The notes beneath the pieces were generated by a model. It ran no database searches. It worked only from the letters and a program-made list of their open reading frames with translations, and was not told the origin of the DNA. Shown in pieces: positions 25,209 through 34,587 of a DNA stretch of 64,000 nt. The stretch's first letter is position 1. The number at the start of each line of letters is the position of its first letter. Source of the DNA: JAJDZL01 sp965220665. Its GTDB lineage: Bacteria; Pseudomonadota; Gammaproteobacteria; Arenicellales; JAJDZL01. The translations under genes were made by a program, and so were the position numbers. The stretch covers positions 992,001-1,056,000 of the forward strand of contig CBDCQQ010000005.1 of the NCBI GenBank assembly GCA_965220665.1, written 5' to 3'.

Positions 25209-27730
25209 ACGCGACAGCAATAAGGATTGCACTGCGCGATCTTCGGCGCGGTTATCGGGGGTTTTGGATATTTTTCAGTTGTCTGGCGCTAGGGGTTGCC
25301 GCTATCACTACAGTCGCTGTTTTATCTTCCAGTCTGACCAAGGGGATTGAGCGCGATGGTAAATTTATATTGGGCGGCGATATCGCGGTTCAGCAGCAGT
25401 TTCGCAAACTCAGCGAAGAGCAGTTCGAAGCACTAGCCAGTGAATCGCATGAAATCGCTGAATTCATTGAATTAAGCACCCTGCTGAGGGCCAAGGATGC
25501 AAATAACAGTATCCTCGTTTCGTTGAAGGCTGTCGATGATGCCTACCCGCTTTATGGCGAGGTAAGGATTGAAGGCGAACAGCAATTTGCACAGTCAATT
25601 AGCTTTCAGGATGATGCGTGGGGTGCTGTAGTTGATCCTTTTCTGGTCGAATCGGAGCGCGTAAGAATCGGTGACCTGATAGATTTTGGCACCAATAAAT
25701 TTCGCATCACCGGGGTCATTGAGGATGAACCCGACCGTGTGGCAAGTTCTGGTCGATTCGCGTTTTGGCCGCGCGTCATTGTGCACAGAGACTCAATTGA
25801 AAATTCTGGACTATTGGGTTTCGGCAGCCGTAGTAATTTTGAGTATCGATCAATTCTGAAGGAGGGTGTTGATGCGGTAGCGCTACGGTCGATGTTTGAA
25901 ACTCAGTGGACGAATGTGGGTTTTCGCGATTATCGCAACGCTTCGCCTGACCTTTCTGAGATTGTTCAGCGAATTGGTGTCTTGCTTTCACTTGCGGGGC
26001 TGACAACATTACTGGTTGGTGGTGTAGGTGTCAGCAATGCAGTGAGAGCCTATATGGAAACCCGACTTGTTACGATTGCGATTCTCAAGTGTATCGGCGG
26101 GTCCAATCGATTTGTATTTCGCACTTTTCTGTTTCAGATAGTGCTGCTATCCGCAATCGGAGTTTTGATTGGCATCGTGGCTGGTACAGGTATTGCAATA
26201 TTTGCTTCAACTGCGGTGGAGCGTCTGCTTTCGGTACCGCTTGACATTACTCTGGACCCGATACTTATGGGTATAGTCATCGCGTATGGCATGCTGACCG
26301 CGATGCTGTTTACTTTGTGGCCACTAGCCTGCGCGCTCAACACCTCACCCGCTACTCTGTTTCGAAATGCGATTTCTGTGGAACGGCAGCGCGCATCATG
26401 GATTTTTGTAGCTATTACCGTCGGAATTGCCGTACTGTTGGCGGTGATCGTAATTGCAACGGCTTACCAAAGGTCATTTGCCATTTGGTTCGTAATTGGA
26501 GTCAGCGTTGCATGGGTTGTATTTCGCTTGATCAGTCTGCTTGTGATGAAACTGGCCAAGCTCGCGGGAGGGCGATTTCCACCGATTGTTCAGTTGGCTC
26601 TTGCCAACCTGCATCGCCCCGGCGCGGCAACAGCGGATACCGTTCTGGCAATTGGGCTCGGACTGTCAGTGTTGATTGCCACTGCAATGGTTTCTGCAAA
26701 CCTCAACCGGCAGATCTCCAACATGATTCCAGAGGCAGCGCCGGAATTCTTTTTCATTGGCATTCAGTCAAATCAGTTTGACGAGTTTCACCAGATAGTT
26801 GAAGAGATTGGTGGTGTAACAGAAGTTGAAGTGATGCCGTATATTCCGGGCCGCATAACCCGAATCAAAGGACTTGATCCTCTTGATGCGCTAGTCAATG
26901 AGGACGGTCGATGGCTTGTTGATGACGGCGGGGAACGGTCTTTTTCTTACACAGCTGAACCGCTCAAAGATGTGAATATGATTGCGGGAGACTGGTGGCC
27001 GCCGGACTATGCGGGAGAGCCGTTACTGTCAATTCATGAGGAAGTTGCCGACAACTTTGACGTAGGCATTGGCGATGAGATAACGATTAACATACTGGGA
27101 CGGGAGATTACTGGTAAGGTTCACAATATCCGCGACCTTGAGTGGCGTTCGATGCGATTGAATTTTGCGATAACTCTATCGCCTGAACCTTTACGCTCAA
27201 TTCCGCACTCGAGTGTTGCAACGGCGCATGTTGCTGACGAGTCAGAATTTATTCTGCAGGATCGGATCGCCAGTGCGATGCCTAGCGTAACGGTCATCCG
27301 GGTAAAAGAAGCGCTCAATCGGGTGGCGGAACTGGCTGGCCGGGCACAAAACGCTGCGCGTTCAATCAGTGCAGTTACCATTGCTGCAGGCATACTGGTA
27401 TTGGCAGGTATCGTAATTTCTGAAAACCGTCGCCGTGCCTATGAAAGTGTACTGCTAAAGACGATTGGCGCTACCCGACGATACATTCTGGCCACATTTT
27501 CACTTGAGTATTTGCTGCAAGGTACGGTATCCGCTTTGGCGGCGACATTTCTGGGATCGTTGACATCGTGGGCTGTTGTGTCTGGACTGATGGGGTGGGA
27601 TTGGTCATTCCTTCCGCTTTCAGCGGTCAATACCGCCATTTTGGGGCTCGCGATTTCTTTGATATTAGGAATGCTCGGAATCTGGCAGGCCCTGAGACAC
27701 AGACCTCTGTATTACCTGCGAAACGAGTGA
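25205..27730 (+). CDS. ybbP: FtsX-like ABC permease, YbbP type
   Basis: 841 residues. An N-terminal TM helix (FWIFFSCLALGVAAITTVAVL) is followed by a large periplasmic MacB-PCD-like domain (about 45-250). A first FtsX core of TM helices starts LAGLTTLLVGGVGVSNAVRAYMETR and more TM helices follow in the middle. A second periplasmic domain spans about 510-700, and the last FtsX core (ISAVTIAAGILVLAGIV, LLKTIGATRRYIL) ends near the C-terminus. This ~10-TM layout is that of YbbP. It overlaps ybbA, and both genes form one operon. Confidence 0.92.
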   Translation: MNATAIRIALRDLRRGYRGFWIFFSCLALGVAAITTVAVLSSSLTKGIERDGKFILGGDIAVQQQFRKLSEEQFEALASESHEIAEFIELSTLLRAKDANNSILVSLKAVDDAYPLYGEVRIEGEQQFAQSISFQDDAWGAVVDPFLVESERVRIGDLIDFGTNKFRITGVIEDEPDRVASSGRFAFWPRVIVHRDSIENSGLLGFGSRSNFEYRSILKEGVDAVALRSMFETQWTNVGFRDYRNASPDLSEIVQRIGVLLSLAGLTTLLVGGVGVSNAVRAYMETRLVTIAILKCIGGSNRFVFRTFLFQIVLLSAIGVLIGIVAGTGIAIFASTAVERLLSVPLDITLDPILMGIVIAYGMLTAMLFTLWPLACALNTSPATLFRNAISVERQRASWIFVAITVGIAVLLAVIVIATAYQRSFAIWFVIGVSVAWVVFRLISLLVMKLAKLAGGRFPPIVQLALANLHRPGAATADTVLAIGLGLSVLIATAMVSANLNRQISNMIPEAAPEFFFIGIQSNQFDEFHQIVEEIGGVTEVEVMPYIPGRITRIKGLDPLDALVNEDGRWLVDDGGERSFSYTAEPLKDVNMIAGDWWPPDYAGEPLLSIHEEVADNFDVGIGDEITINILGREITGKVHNIRDLEWRSMRLNFAITLSPEPLRSIPHSSVATAHVADESEFILQDRIASAMPSVTVIRVKEALNRVAELAGRAQNAARSISAVTIAAGILVLAGIVISENRRRAYESVLLKTIGATRRYILATFSLEYLLQGTVSALAATFLGSLTSWAVVSGLMGWDWSFLPLSAVNTAILGLAISLILGMLGIWQALRHRPLYYLRNE

Positions 27731-28378
27731 GACAATTACGTTCAGGTAAAGTGGTTGATTCAGGGCGCGTAAGAGTGCGTCTGGGCGATATGATGTCGCG
27801 TGTACCCAGTGATGCGTTTTGAGGATTTTGAACAGTATTACGCAACAGAATCCCGACCAGGTACGCACATCAAGGAAGCACAGCTTTCGGTTGTGATCGG
27901 TTCAGCAGGTTACTGCCGCGGGTTTTACTGCGGTATCAATACACTGCTGGCAGCGGTGGTTTTATTGGTTCGAATTTGGTATACATAGGACCATGAGTTA
28001 TCGTAGTTCAAGATTCGAGCGGTTCATTCGGGTTGGCGAGGTGAAGATGCGTCTTGCGCAGACTAGTGAGATCAGATGCAGTCACCCTATGCGCAAAATT
28101 CGAGTCGTACATCACCGATCACAGGCGTCAAGGTACGAGCTCATCATATAGTGAGTTCAAAAGCCGCGGTTGTGTAAAACAATTCAGTTGCTGTATATCA
28201 GAGCTATTTGACATCAAATTCATTGTGTGGGAAGCACTCGGCTGTTTCGGATAGTCTGACGGAAATATTTTTATAATTGACATGAAGAACATGCAACTGA
28301 ATGTGAAGTTTCACTAGGAGCGTCAGATAACTCCCACAGTTCAATACTCTCTTCATCCGTTAGGTAAACCTCTGAAAC
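27731..28378. other. gene-free gap upstream of mlaD
   Basis: Nearly 650 bp with only short, unconvincing ORFs. In many relatives mlaF and mlaE precede mlaD at this spot. I could not recognise MlaE or MlaF motifs in any frame, so a decayed remnant is possible but not shown. A TATAAT at 28272-28277 has no good -35 partner. Confidence 0.35.
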
Positions 28379-28837
28379 TTGAACAGATCTTTCATTGAAT
28401 TCTGGGTTGGCGTTTTCGTTGTCGGTGGCATTTGTGCCATCGCACTTCTAGCCTTTCAAGCGGATGGTACCGGTGTCTTTTCAGCGGAGCGACATTACAA
28501 GGTCTACGCAAAATTCAACAACATTGGCGGTCTTAGAGTCAAAGCCCCCGTCACAATTGCAGGCGTAACTGTCGGCCGGGTTTCTGACATTTCAGTCGAT
28601 ATGGATGAATTTAGTGCGCAGGTTGAATTCGCCATTTTGGAGCAGTTTGACAGCATCCCGACTGACTCCAGTGCGAGAATTGTAACGGCGGGCTTGCTTG
28701 GCGCCCAATACATCAGTCTCGAGCAGGGTGCTGAAGACATATTTCTCCAGAGTGGTGATTTGATTGAATTTACACAGTCGTCCTTGAGATTTGAGGATCT
28801 GATCGGCGAGTTTTTGGTCAATCAAGGTACCGAATAA
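28379..28837 (+). CDS. mlaD: MlaD, MCE-domain lipid transport protein
   Basis: 152 residues. One N-terminal TM anchor (FWVGVFVVGGICAIALLAF) is followed by a single MCE domain (VYAKFNNIGGLRVKAPVTIAGVTVGRV, in pieces; TAGLLGAQYISLEQG). MlaD hexamers sit in the periplasm on the MlaFEB ABC complex and pass phospholipids between the membranes. Start codon TTG (28379), with an in-frame stop just upstream. MlaF and MlaE genes are not upstream and MlaC is not downstream; only mlaB follows, after 9 bases. The protein ends at FLVNQGTE, without the long C-terminal tail of E. coli MlaD. Confidence 0.93.
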   Translation: MNRSFIEFWVGVFVVGGICAIALLAFQADGTGVFSAERHYKVYAKFNNIGGLRVKAPVTIAGVTVGRVSDISVDMDEFSAQVEFAILEQFDSIPTDSSARIVTAGLLGAQYISLEQGAEDIFLQSGDLIEFTQSSLRFEDLIGEFLVNQGTE

Positions 28838-28846
28838 CATCGCCTG

Positions 28847-29155
28847 ATGACTTCTGCAAAAATAGAACAGCACAATGATGGATTGTTTGAGGTGAGTGGT
28901 TCTCTACAACACGATACGGTCAGTTCGCTCTATGATCGAATCAAATTCAAGCAATTGTCAGATCAGAAAATTCTGATTGATTTAAGCGCTGTTGAGAATG
29001 TGGATAGTGCTGGACTGGCGCTGTGTCTTTTCTGGATCAGTCAGGCGCAAAGCCATATTGTTTCTATTGCATTTAAAGGAGTGCCCGAACAGATGCGACG
29101 ATTGGCGAGCATGAATCGGGTGGAAGACCTGTTCCTTGGACACAATTCAGAATAA
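28847..29155 (+). CDS. mlaB: MlaB-like STAS-domain protein
   Basis: 102-residue STAS domain: FEVSGSLQHDTVSSLYDR, ILIDLSAVENVDSAGLALCLFW (the conserved D-S-A-G-L core), and a C-terminal helix with MRRLASMNRVEDLF. MlaB is the cytoplasmic stabiliser of the MlaF ATPase in the Mla lipid transport complex. Located between mlaD and ibaG, the usual slot apart from the missing mlaC. Start at ATG 28847. Confidence 0.88.
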   Translation: MTSAKIEQHNDGLFEVSGSLQHDTVSSLYDRIKFKQLSDQKILIDLSAVENVDSAGLALCLFWISQAQSHIVSIAFKGVPEQMRRLASMNRVEDLFLGHNSE

Positions 29156-29208
29156 GCGATCGTTGAAATTGAAAAGCGTAACGTCCGGCATGTATTCTGC
29201 GGTTTTGA

Positions 29209-29236
29209 TTGAAATATGCGAACTGTACCTTATATT
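29209..29236 (+). promoter_or_regulatory. sigma-70-like promoter before ibaG
   Basis: TTGAAA (29209-29214), a 16-bp spacer and TATATT (29231-29236), about 50 bases upstream of the ibaG ATG. Each hexamer has one mismatch to consensus. Confidence 0.45.
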
Positions 29237-29287
29237 TGGTATGATAAAATTTAGACAGTTGAAACTTTAACTTCTGAAATTGATCAA

Positions 29288-29524
29288 ATGCCAACTCCTG
29301 ATGAGGTTAAATGCTGGATTGAAGCGGGTCTTGATGACTCATCAGCCGAAGTGGTGGGGGATGGACGTCATTTCGAAGCGGTAGTCATTTGCCCTGAATT
29401 CGCCGGAAAAATTATGCTTGAGCAGCATCGGATGGTTTACTCCGGGTTAGGCAATAAAATGGAGTTTATTCACGCGCTGTCGCTTAAAACCTATACTCCG
29501 GAACAATGGGCGAACGGCGTATAA
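29288..29524 (+). CDS. ibaG: BolA/IbaG family protein
   Basis: 78-residue BolA-like protein with the family core VVGDGRHFEAVVICPEFAGK, then QHRMVYSGLG and a C-terminal ALSLKTYTPEQW. BolA-type proteins bind [2Fe-2S] clusters jointly with monothiol glutaredoxins; the next gene, 50 bases on, is such a glutaredoxin. Sits between mlaB and murA, as ibaG does in many gammaproteobacteria. Confidence 0.93.
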   Translation: MPTPDEVKCWIEAGLDDSSAEVVGDGRHFEAVVICPEFAGKIMLEQHRMVYSGLGNKMEFIHALSLKTYTPEQWANGV

Positions 29525-29573
29525 CTACGTTGGTTGCTTATTAACCCTAATGACTATCGGAGACAAATTCAAA

Positions 29574-29879
29574 ATGACAATTGAAGAACGTATCAAAAAC
29601 ACAGTGGATAACAATCGGGTGGTCCTCTTTATGAAAGGGACTCCGCAGTTTCCTCAGTGTGGCTTTTCGAGCCGAGCTGTTCAGATTCTCGAAGCATGTG
29701 GTACCGAATTTGAAACGGTAAACGTGCTAAGTGATATGGAGGTTCGGGAAGGAATCAAAAAATATTCGAATTGGCCGACGATCCCGCAAGTGTATATTGA
29801 CGGTGAGTTCGTTGGCGGCAGTGATATTCTGCTTTCCATGTACCAAAACGGCGATCTACAAAACATGCTGAATCAGTAA
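29574..29879 (+). CDS. grxD: monothiol glutaredoxin (Grx4/GrxD type)
   Basis: 101 residues from ATG 29574, which has GGAGA at 29559-29563; the upstream ATG at 29550 lacks one. It carries the CGFS active site (QFPQCGFSSRAV) and the glutathione-binding TIPQVYIDGEFVGGSDI segment. Monothiol glutaredoxins carry and transfer [2Fe-2S] clusters and form heterocomplexes with BolA proteins. Its adjacency to ibaG fits that role. Confidence 0.95.
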   Translation: MTIEERIKNTVDNNRVVLFMKGTPQFPQCGFSSRAVQILEACGTEFETVNVLSDMEVREGIKKYSNWPTIPQVYIDGEFVGGSDILLSMYQNGDLQNMLNQ

Positions 29880-29937
29880 CGTTGACAAGCGAATCAGTAG
29901 AATTGCTTGTCATTTGCAGGCTTTTGACGAGTACAAC

Positions 29938-31239
29938 ATGGATCAGTTAATCGTCAAAGGCGGCAATCCGCTCCACGGGAGTGTTCGAATATCCGGGGCG
30001 AAAAATTCCGGACTCCCTATTCTTATCTCTGCACTGCTGTCTGACAAACCGTTGCGTGTAGAGAACATCCCTCATCTACAGGATGTTACTACTGCACTTG
30101 ATCTGCTTGGACGCTTGGGTGCCTCCGTAGAGCTGGATGAAAGCATGATTATTGAAGTCAGCACCCGGGACGTCAACAACTTTCGCGCCACGTATGAAAT
30201 CGTAGAAACGATGCGTGCGTCAATTTTGGTGTTAGGGCCTCTTCTGGCGCGGTTCGGCCGTGCTCAGGTTTCCATGCCCGGCGGATGTGCGATCGGTTCG
30301 CGGCCAATTGGGCTTCATATCGAAGGGTTAAAGGCACTAGGCGCAAGCATTGATGTGGAGGGTGGATATATTCAGGCATCAGCTGGCCGACTGCGTGGTG
30401 CACATATTTTCATGGACACCATATCCGTAACCGGCACGGAAAACCTGATGATGGCTGCGACCCTGGCAAATGGCACAACGGTCATTGAAAATGCAGCCCA
30501 GGAACCTGAAGTGATCGATTTGGCAAATTGCCTGAATGGAATGGGAGCAAAGATTGAGGGTGCCGGAACCAACAAGGTCATTATTGAAGGCGTAGACTGT
30601 CTGGATGAAAATAGTCATACGATAATTGCCGACCGTATTGAGGCTGGAACTTACCTGGCAGCTGGTGCGGTAACAGGCGGTGAAGTTACAGTTCGCGATG
30701 TGCAGCCTGAAAACATGGTAGCCGTCATGGACAAGCTGAACGATGCAGGCGCTCAAATTACCTTGGGATCAGACTGGGTGCGGCTCGACATGCGAGGCAA
30801 TCGTCCCAAGTGTGTCAATATTCGAACTGCACCTTACCCAGGCTTTCCAACTGACATGCAGGCCCAGATGTTGATGATGAACTGTGTTGCAAGCGGCACC
30901 GGATCAATAACCGAAACAATTTTTGAAAACCGTTTCCAACACGTTCAGGAACTGCAACGCATGGGAGCGAACATTTCCATGAATGGAAGCACTGCAACCG
31001 TAACAGGCGTTAATGCACTTCACGGAGCAAGAGTGACTGCGACCGATCTTCGGGCATCAGCCTGCCTGGCGCTTGCGGGTTTGGTTGCGACTTCGGAAAC
31101 AGTGATTCACAAGATTCATCATATTGACCGAGGCTATAACTGTATTGAGGAAAAGCTCTCTCAACTCGGTGCGCGTATCTCCCGAATTCACGTCAACGGC
31201 AACATTTCACATTCTTCGAATCTTGCCCAGTCAGCCTGA
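29938..31239 (+). CDS. murA: UDP-N-acetylglucosamine 1-carboxyvinyltransferase MurA
   Basis: First committed step of peptidoglycan synthesis: transfers enolpyruvate from PEP to UDP-GlcNAc. 433 residues from ATG 29938 (MDQLIVKGGNPLHGSV). The active-site loop PGGCAIGSRPIG keeps the catalytic Cys that fosfomycin alkylates. Also present are the N-terminal KNSGLPIL (catalytic Lys) and YPGFPTDMQAQ. The position ibaG-grxD-murA-hisG is the normal one. Confidence 0.97.
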   Translation: MDQLIVKGGNPLHGSVRISGAKNSGLPILISALLSDKPLRVENIPHLQDVTTALDLLGRLGASVELDESMIIEVSTRDVNNFRATYEIVETMRASILVLGPLLARFGRAQVSMPGGCAIGSRPIGLHIEGLKALGASIDVEGGYIQASAGRLRGAHIFMDTISVTGTENLMMAATLANGTTVIENAAQEPEVIDLANCLNGMGAKIEGAGTNKVIIEGVDCLDENSHTIIADRIEAGTYLAAGAVTGGEVTVRDVQPENMVAVMDKLNDAGAQITLGSDWVRLDMRGNRPKCVNIRTAPYPGFPTDMQAQMLMMNCVASGTGSITETIFENRFQHVQELQRMGANISMNGSTATVTGVNALHGARVTATDLRASACLALAGLVATSETVIHKIHHIDRGYNCIEEKLSQLGARISRIHVNGNISHSSNLAQSA

Positions 31240-31422
31240 GCGTCAAAGAAGAGCATAGAACGTCGGCTGGTTTTCCTAGTATCTGCTGAGCTTCTAGCTT
31301 TTTCATCCAGCCAAGAGGTGGATCGCGAAGCGGGCAGTCATTTACAAGCCAATATAATTTTTTAAGAGTTATCCCACATCAGGAATCTATCTGTTCCACC
31401 GGCTTCTGTCTGTCAATTTGCA

Positions 31423-32091
31423 ATGGAGTTTCAAAATGATCGAATAGCCATCGCGGTTTCGAAGGGGCGAATTACACAAGCTGTACAGCCGCTTCTGGAG
31501 GCCGCTGGTGTAGGCCCGCTGTCGGATATGTACTCATCGCGTCGTCTTCAATTTGAAACACGCACTCCAAATGTCGAACTCATTGTTGTTCGAAGTACTG
31601 ATGTACCGACTTATGTTCGACAGGGAGGCGCCGACCTAGGCATTGTGGGCAAGGATGTTCTGCTTGAATTGGATGGTGAAGGTTATTACGAACTGGTTGA
31701 TCTCGGTGTGTCACACTGCGAACTGGTTCTAGCTGAAAAGCAAGACATTGACGAGCGGTCGCAGAATGCAGAGCGCAAAGCGAGAATTGCTACCAAATAT
31801 GCGAACACAACGCGACGACACTTTGCGGAGAAAGGTGTCTATGTGGAAGTGATCCAACTATATGGCTCAGTTGAACTTGCCCCTTTGTGTGACATGGCTG
31901 ACCGAATTGTTGACCTGTCTCAGAGTGGTGAAACACTGCGTAGCAATGGTCTCAAGAAAGTTGAAAAGATTGCATCCATCAGTGCCCGTCTCATCGCAAA
32001 CAAGGCGTCAATGCGACTTAAGGAAAAGGCACTGAAGTCGATCGCCCGCAATCTTGAAAATGCTGCAAGGGAGCAAACCAGTGGAGCTTGA
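31423..32091 (+). CDS. hisG: ATP phosphoribosyltransferase, short form
   Basis: First enzyme of histidine synthesis. 222 residues: the short HisG(S) form, lacking the C-terminal regulatory ACT-like domain. Motifs: IAVSKGRI near the start, GGADLGIVGKD, and the PRPP-binding stretch ADRIVDLSQSGETLRSNGL. Short HisG needs the HisZ regulatory subunit, which is not in this window. The stop overlaps the hisD start. Confidence 0.96.
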   Translation: MEFQNDRIAIAVSKGRITQAVQPLLEAAGVGPLSDMYSSRRLQFETRTPNVELIVVRSTDVPTYVRQGGADLGIVGKDVLLELDGEGYYELVDLGVSHCELVLAEKQDIDERSQNAERKARIATKYANTTRRHFAEKGVYVEVIQLYGSVELAPLCDMADRIVDLSQSGETLRSNGLKKVEKIASISARLIANKASMRLKEKALKSIARNLENAAREQTSGA

Positions 32092-33409
32092 GATCAGGCA
32101 GTTTTCAACATCCGATGCAGATTTTGAGCTGAAAATGCAGGAGCTACTGGAGCGCGGATCGGAATTTGATCCGGAAATTGATGCCGCGGTAGCTGGAATC
32201 ATCAAGGATGTAAGGCAGCGGGGCGACCGAGCCTTGCTTGAGTATACGCAAAAGTTCGACAGAAACAGCGCTGAGACGGTAGCTGATCTTGAAGTAAGTG
32301 TTGATGAACTGGAAGAGGCATGCAGGAATTTATCACCCGTCACTTTCAAAGCGCTAAGCGAGGCAAGTAGGAGAATTGCGGACTATCACGAGATTCAGGC
32401 AGAGGATGATTTCTCGTGGCAATTCAAAGATGAGAATGGTTCAGAATTCGGCCAATTTACAAGTGCGATTGATCGGGTTGGCATTTATGTTCCTGGAGGA
32501 TTGGCCGCATACCCTTCGTCTGTCCTGATGACGGCCATTCCGGCAACAATTGCTGGAGTGGAGGAGGTTGTGATGGTGGTGCCTGCACCTGATAGGAAAG
32601 TTAACGATGCAGTACTGGCAGCTGCCTATCTTACAGCAGTCGACCGGGTGATAAAGATCGGTGGTGCTCAAGCTGTTGCAGCACTTGCTTATGGTACTGA
32701 GACAGTGCCTAAAGTTGACAAAATTGTCGGACCCGGTAATGCCTGGGTATCTGCGGCCAAACGTCAGGTATTTGGTCAGGTTGGTATTGATATGATCGCT
32801 GGACCATCGGAAGTTGTAGTAGCTTGTGATACCAGCACCAAAGCCGATTGGGCAGCGATGGACATGTTTGCTCAAGCCGAGCACGATGAATCTGCGCAGT
32901 CCGTGTTGATATCATCCAGTCGAAAAAAGATGGACGAAGTACGGTCTGTGATGGAGACCATGCTCCCCAAAATGACACGAAAGCAGATCATTGCTCGCTC
33001 GCTTGCCCATAATGGAGCTATGATTCATGTTCGCAGTCGGAAAGAACTTGCCAAAGTGATTAATCGAATTGCGCCGGAACATCTCGGTTTGATGATCTCA
33101 AGACCTAAGGAGGTGTTTGCAGAAGTTATGCACGCAGGAGCTGTATTTATCGGGCCACATAGTACAGAAGTATTCGGTGACTACTGTGCCGGTCCGAACC
33201 ATGTTCTACCCACTTCGGGTGCAGCAAGATTCAGTTCGCCACTCGGGGTTCAAGACTTTTGGAAACGCACCTCCTTCGTTCAGTGCACTTCAAAAACCGC
33301 GGGTGAGTTGGCCGTTATCGCCAGTCAACTGGCAACGGAAGAAGGGTTGTCGGCACACGCAGAAGCGGCGAAGTGTCGGATACCCAAAAAACGAACCCAA
33401 AAGAGCTAG
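32081..33409 (+). CDS. hisD: histidinol dehydrogenase
   Basis: Zn-dependent NAD enzyme for the last two steps of histidine synthesis. 442 residues from a GTG at 32081 with AAGGGAG 7 bases upstream; it overlaps the hisG stop. Motifs: YVPGGLAAYPSSVLM, KIVGPGNAWV, QAEHDESAQSVL, and FIGPHSTEVFGDYCAGPNHVLPT (in two parts) with the catalytic His pair. Followed by hisC with overlap. Confidence 0.97.
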   Translation: MELEIRQFSTSDADFELKMQELLERGSEFDPEIDAAVAGIIKDVRQRGDRALLEYTQKFDRNSAETVADLEVSVDELEEACRNLSPVTFKALSEASRRIADYHEIQAEDDFSWQFKDENGSEFGQFTSAIDRVGIYVPGGLAAYPSSVLMTAIPATIAGVEEVVMVVPAPDRKVNDAVLAAAYLTAVDRVIKIGGAQAVAALAYGTETVPKVDKIVGPGNAWVSAAKRQVFGQVGIDMIAGPSEVVVACDTSTKADWAAMDMFAQAEHDESAQSVLISSSRKKMDEVRSVMETMLPKMTRKQIIARSLAHNGAMIHVRSRKELAKVINRIAPEHLGLMISRPKEVFAEVMHAGAVFIGPHSTEVFGDYCAGPNHVLPTSGAARFSSPLGVQDFWKRTSFVQCTSKTAGELAVIASQLATEEGLSAHAEAAKCRIPKKRTQKS

Positions 33410-34476
33410 TGACAGATTTAATCCATTCGCAGATTCGCGAATTGCGCGCCTACCAGACCGTACCATTTACCGGTTCGGTGAAATTGGATGCTATGGAATC
33501 CCCATATGGTATTCCAGGGTCGTTAAATTCAGAACTTCAGAAGTTGCTTGGAAGTATTGATGTCAATCGTTATCCGGACCCAGATGCGGCGGGACTCAAA
33601 CAGAGATTACGAGATGTCTTTCAAATTTCGGACAGCTACCTGATTACGCTAGGCAACGGTTCAGATGAATTATTGCAAATAATTCAACTTCTTGTAGGTG
33701 GATATGGGCGGACTATCCTTGCACCGCAGCCCTCATTCTCCATGTATGAAATCATAGCCCGCTATACGCGGGCACAATACATTGGTGTCGACTTGGATGC
33801 CGGTTTTTATCTGCCTGAAAGCAAGTGGCTGGAAGCAGTGGAGAAACATCAGCCGGCTTGCGTATTTTTTGCCTATCCGAATAATCCAACTGGAAATTTC
33901 TTTGACCCGGCACTGATTGAAAAGACAGCTGAGATGATTGATGGCGTGGTAATTTCGGATGAAGCCTATTTTGCCTACTCAGGTCGAAGTTTGCTGCCAG
34001 CCATGGCGAGGCATGAAAACCTGGCTATCGTGCGAACGCTGTCAAAAAGTGGGTTGGCTGGACTTCGGCTCGGCTATATGATCAGCCACCCAGTTTGGGC
34101 CGTTGAGTTTGAGAAACTCCGAATGCCTTACAACGTCGGAGTCCTCAATCAGGCTTGTGCAACTTTTGCACTGGACCATTGGGATGAGATTTGCAGCAGC
34201 ATTGACAGCGTTCTTTCTGAACGAAACAGGCTCAGTGTAGCACTCTCGTCATTTAAAGAACTCCTGGTTTATCCATCCGAAACAAACTTTATTACAGTTC
34301 AGGTGACAGGCACGACTGCAATGCAAGTATTCGATGGTCTAAAGGATCGAGGTGTACTGATCAGGAAACTCACAGGAATGCATCCCATGCTGGAGAATCA
34401 CCTAAGAATTTCGGTCGGCGCACCTCAGGAAAATGATGCAATGCTGTCAGCACTGACTGAGATCCTGTCTGGGTAA
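33373..34476 (+). CDS. hisC: histidinol-phosphate aminotransferase
   Basis: PLP-dependent class I/II aminotransferase converting imidazole acetol phosphate to histidinol phosphate. 367 residues as drawn from a GTG at 33373; a second GTG at 33409, in a TAGTG overlap with the hisD stop, would give 355 residues, closer to the 356 of E. coli, and is a credible start. Features: GNGSDELL, FAYPNNPTGN, VISDEAYFAYSG, PLP-lysine segment RTLSKSGLAGLRLGY, and the C-terminal LRISVGAPQEND. Confidence 0.95.
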   Translation: MSDTQKTNPKELVTDLIHSQIRELRAYQTVPFTGSVKLDAMESPYGIPGSLNSELQKLLGSIDVNRYPDPDAAGLKQRLRDVFQISDSYLITLGNGSDELLQIIQLLVGGYGRTILAPQPSFSMYEIIARYTRAQYIGVDLDAGFYLPESKWLEAVEKHQPACVFFAYPNNPTGNFFDPALIEKTAEMIDGVVISDEAYFAYSGRSLLPAMARHENLAIVRTLSKSGLAGLRLGYMISHPVWAVEFEKLRMPYNVGVLNQACATFALDHWDEICSSIDSVLSERNRLSVALSSFKELLVYPSETNFITVQVTGTTAMQVFDGLKDRGVLIRKLTGMHPMLENHLRISVGAPQENDAMLSALTEILSG

Positions 34477-34587
34477 ACAAATTTTGATTTGACTGAACTT
34501 AAGAATTTACAGAAATATACCAATCAACACTAATTTTGCGTAGCAAGAGAAGTTGACTGAATTACACGGTTAGAGACCACTACAGCG

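Noticed and set aside
27900..27995. tRNA-like GGTTCGAAT and CCA ending near 27965-27995
   Set aside because: No matching acceptor stem, D-loop or anticodon arm could be drawn.
27800..28254. Short plus-strand frames between ybbP and mlaD
   Set aside because: No recognisable motifs, no ribosome binding sites, and skewed composition; treated as non-coding.
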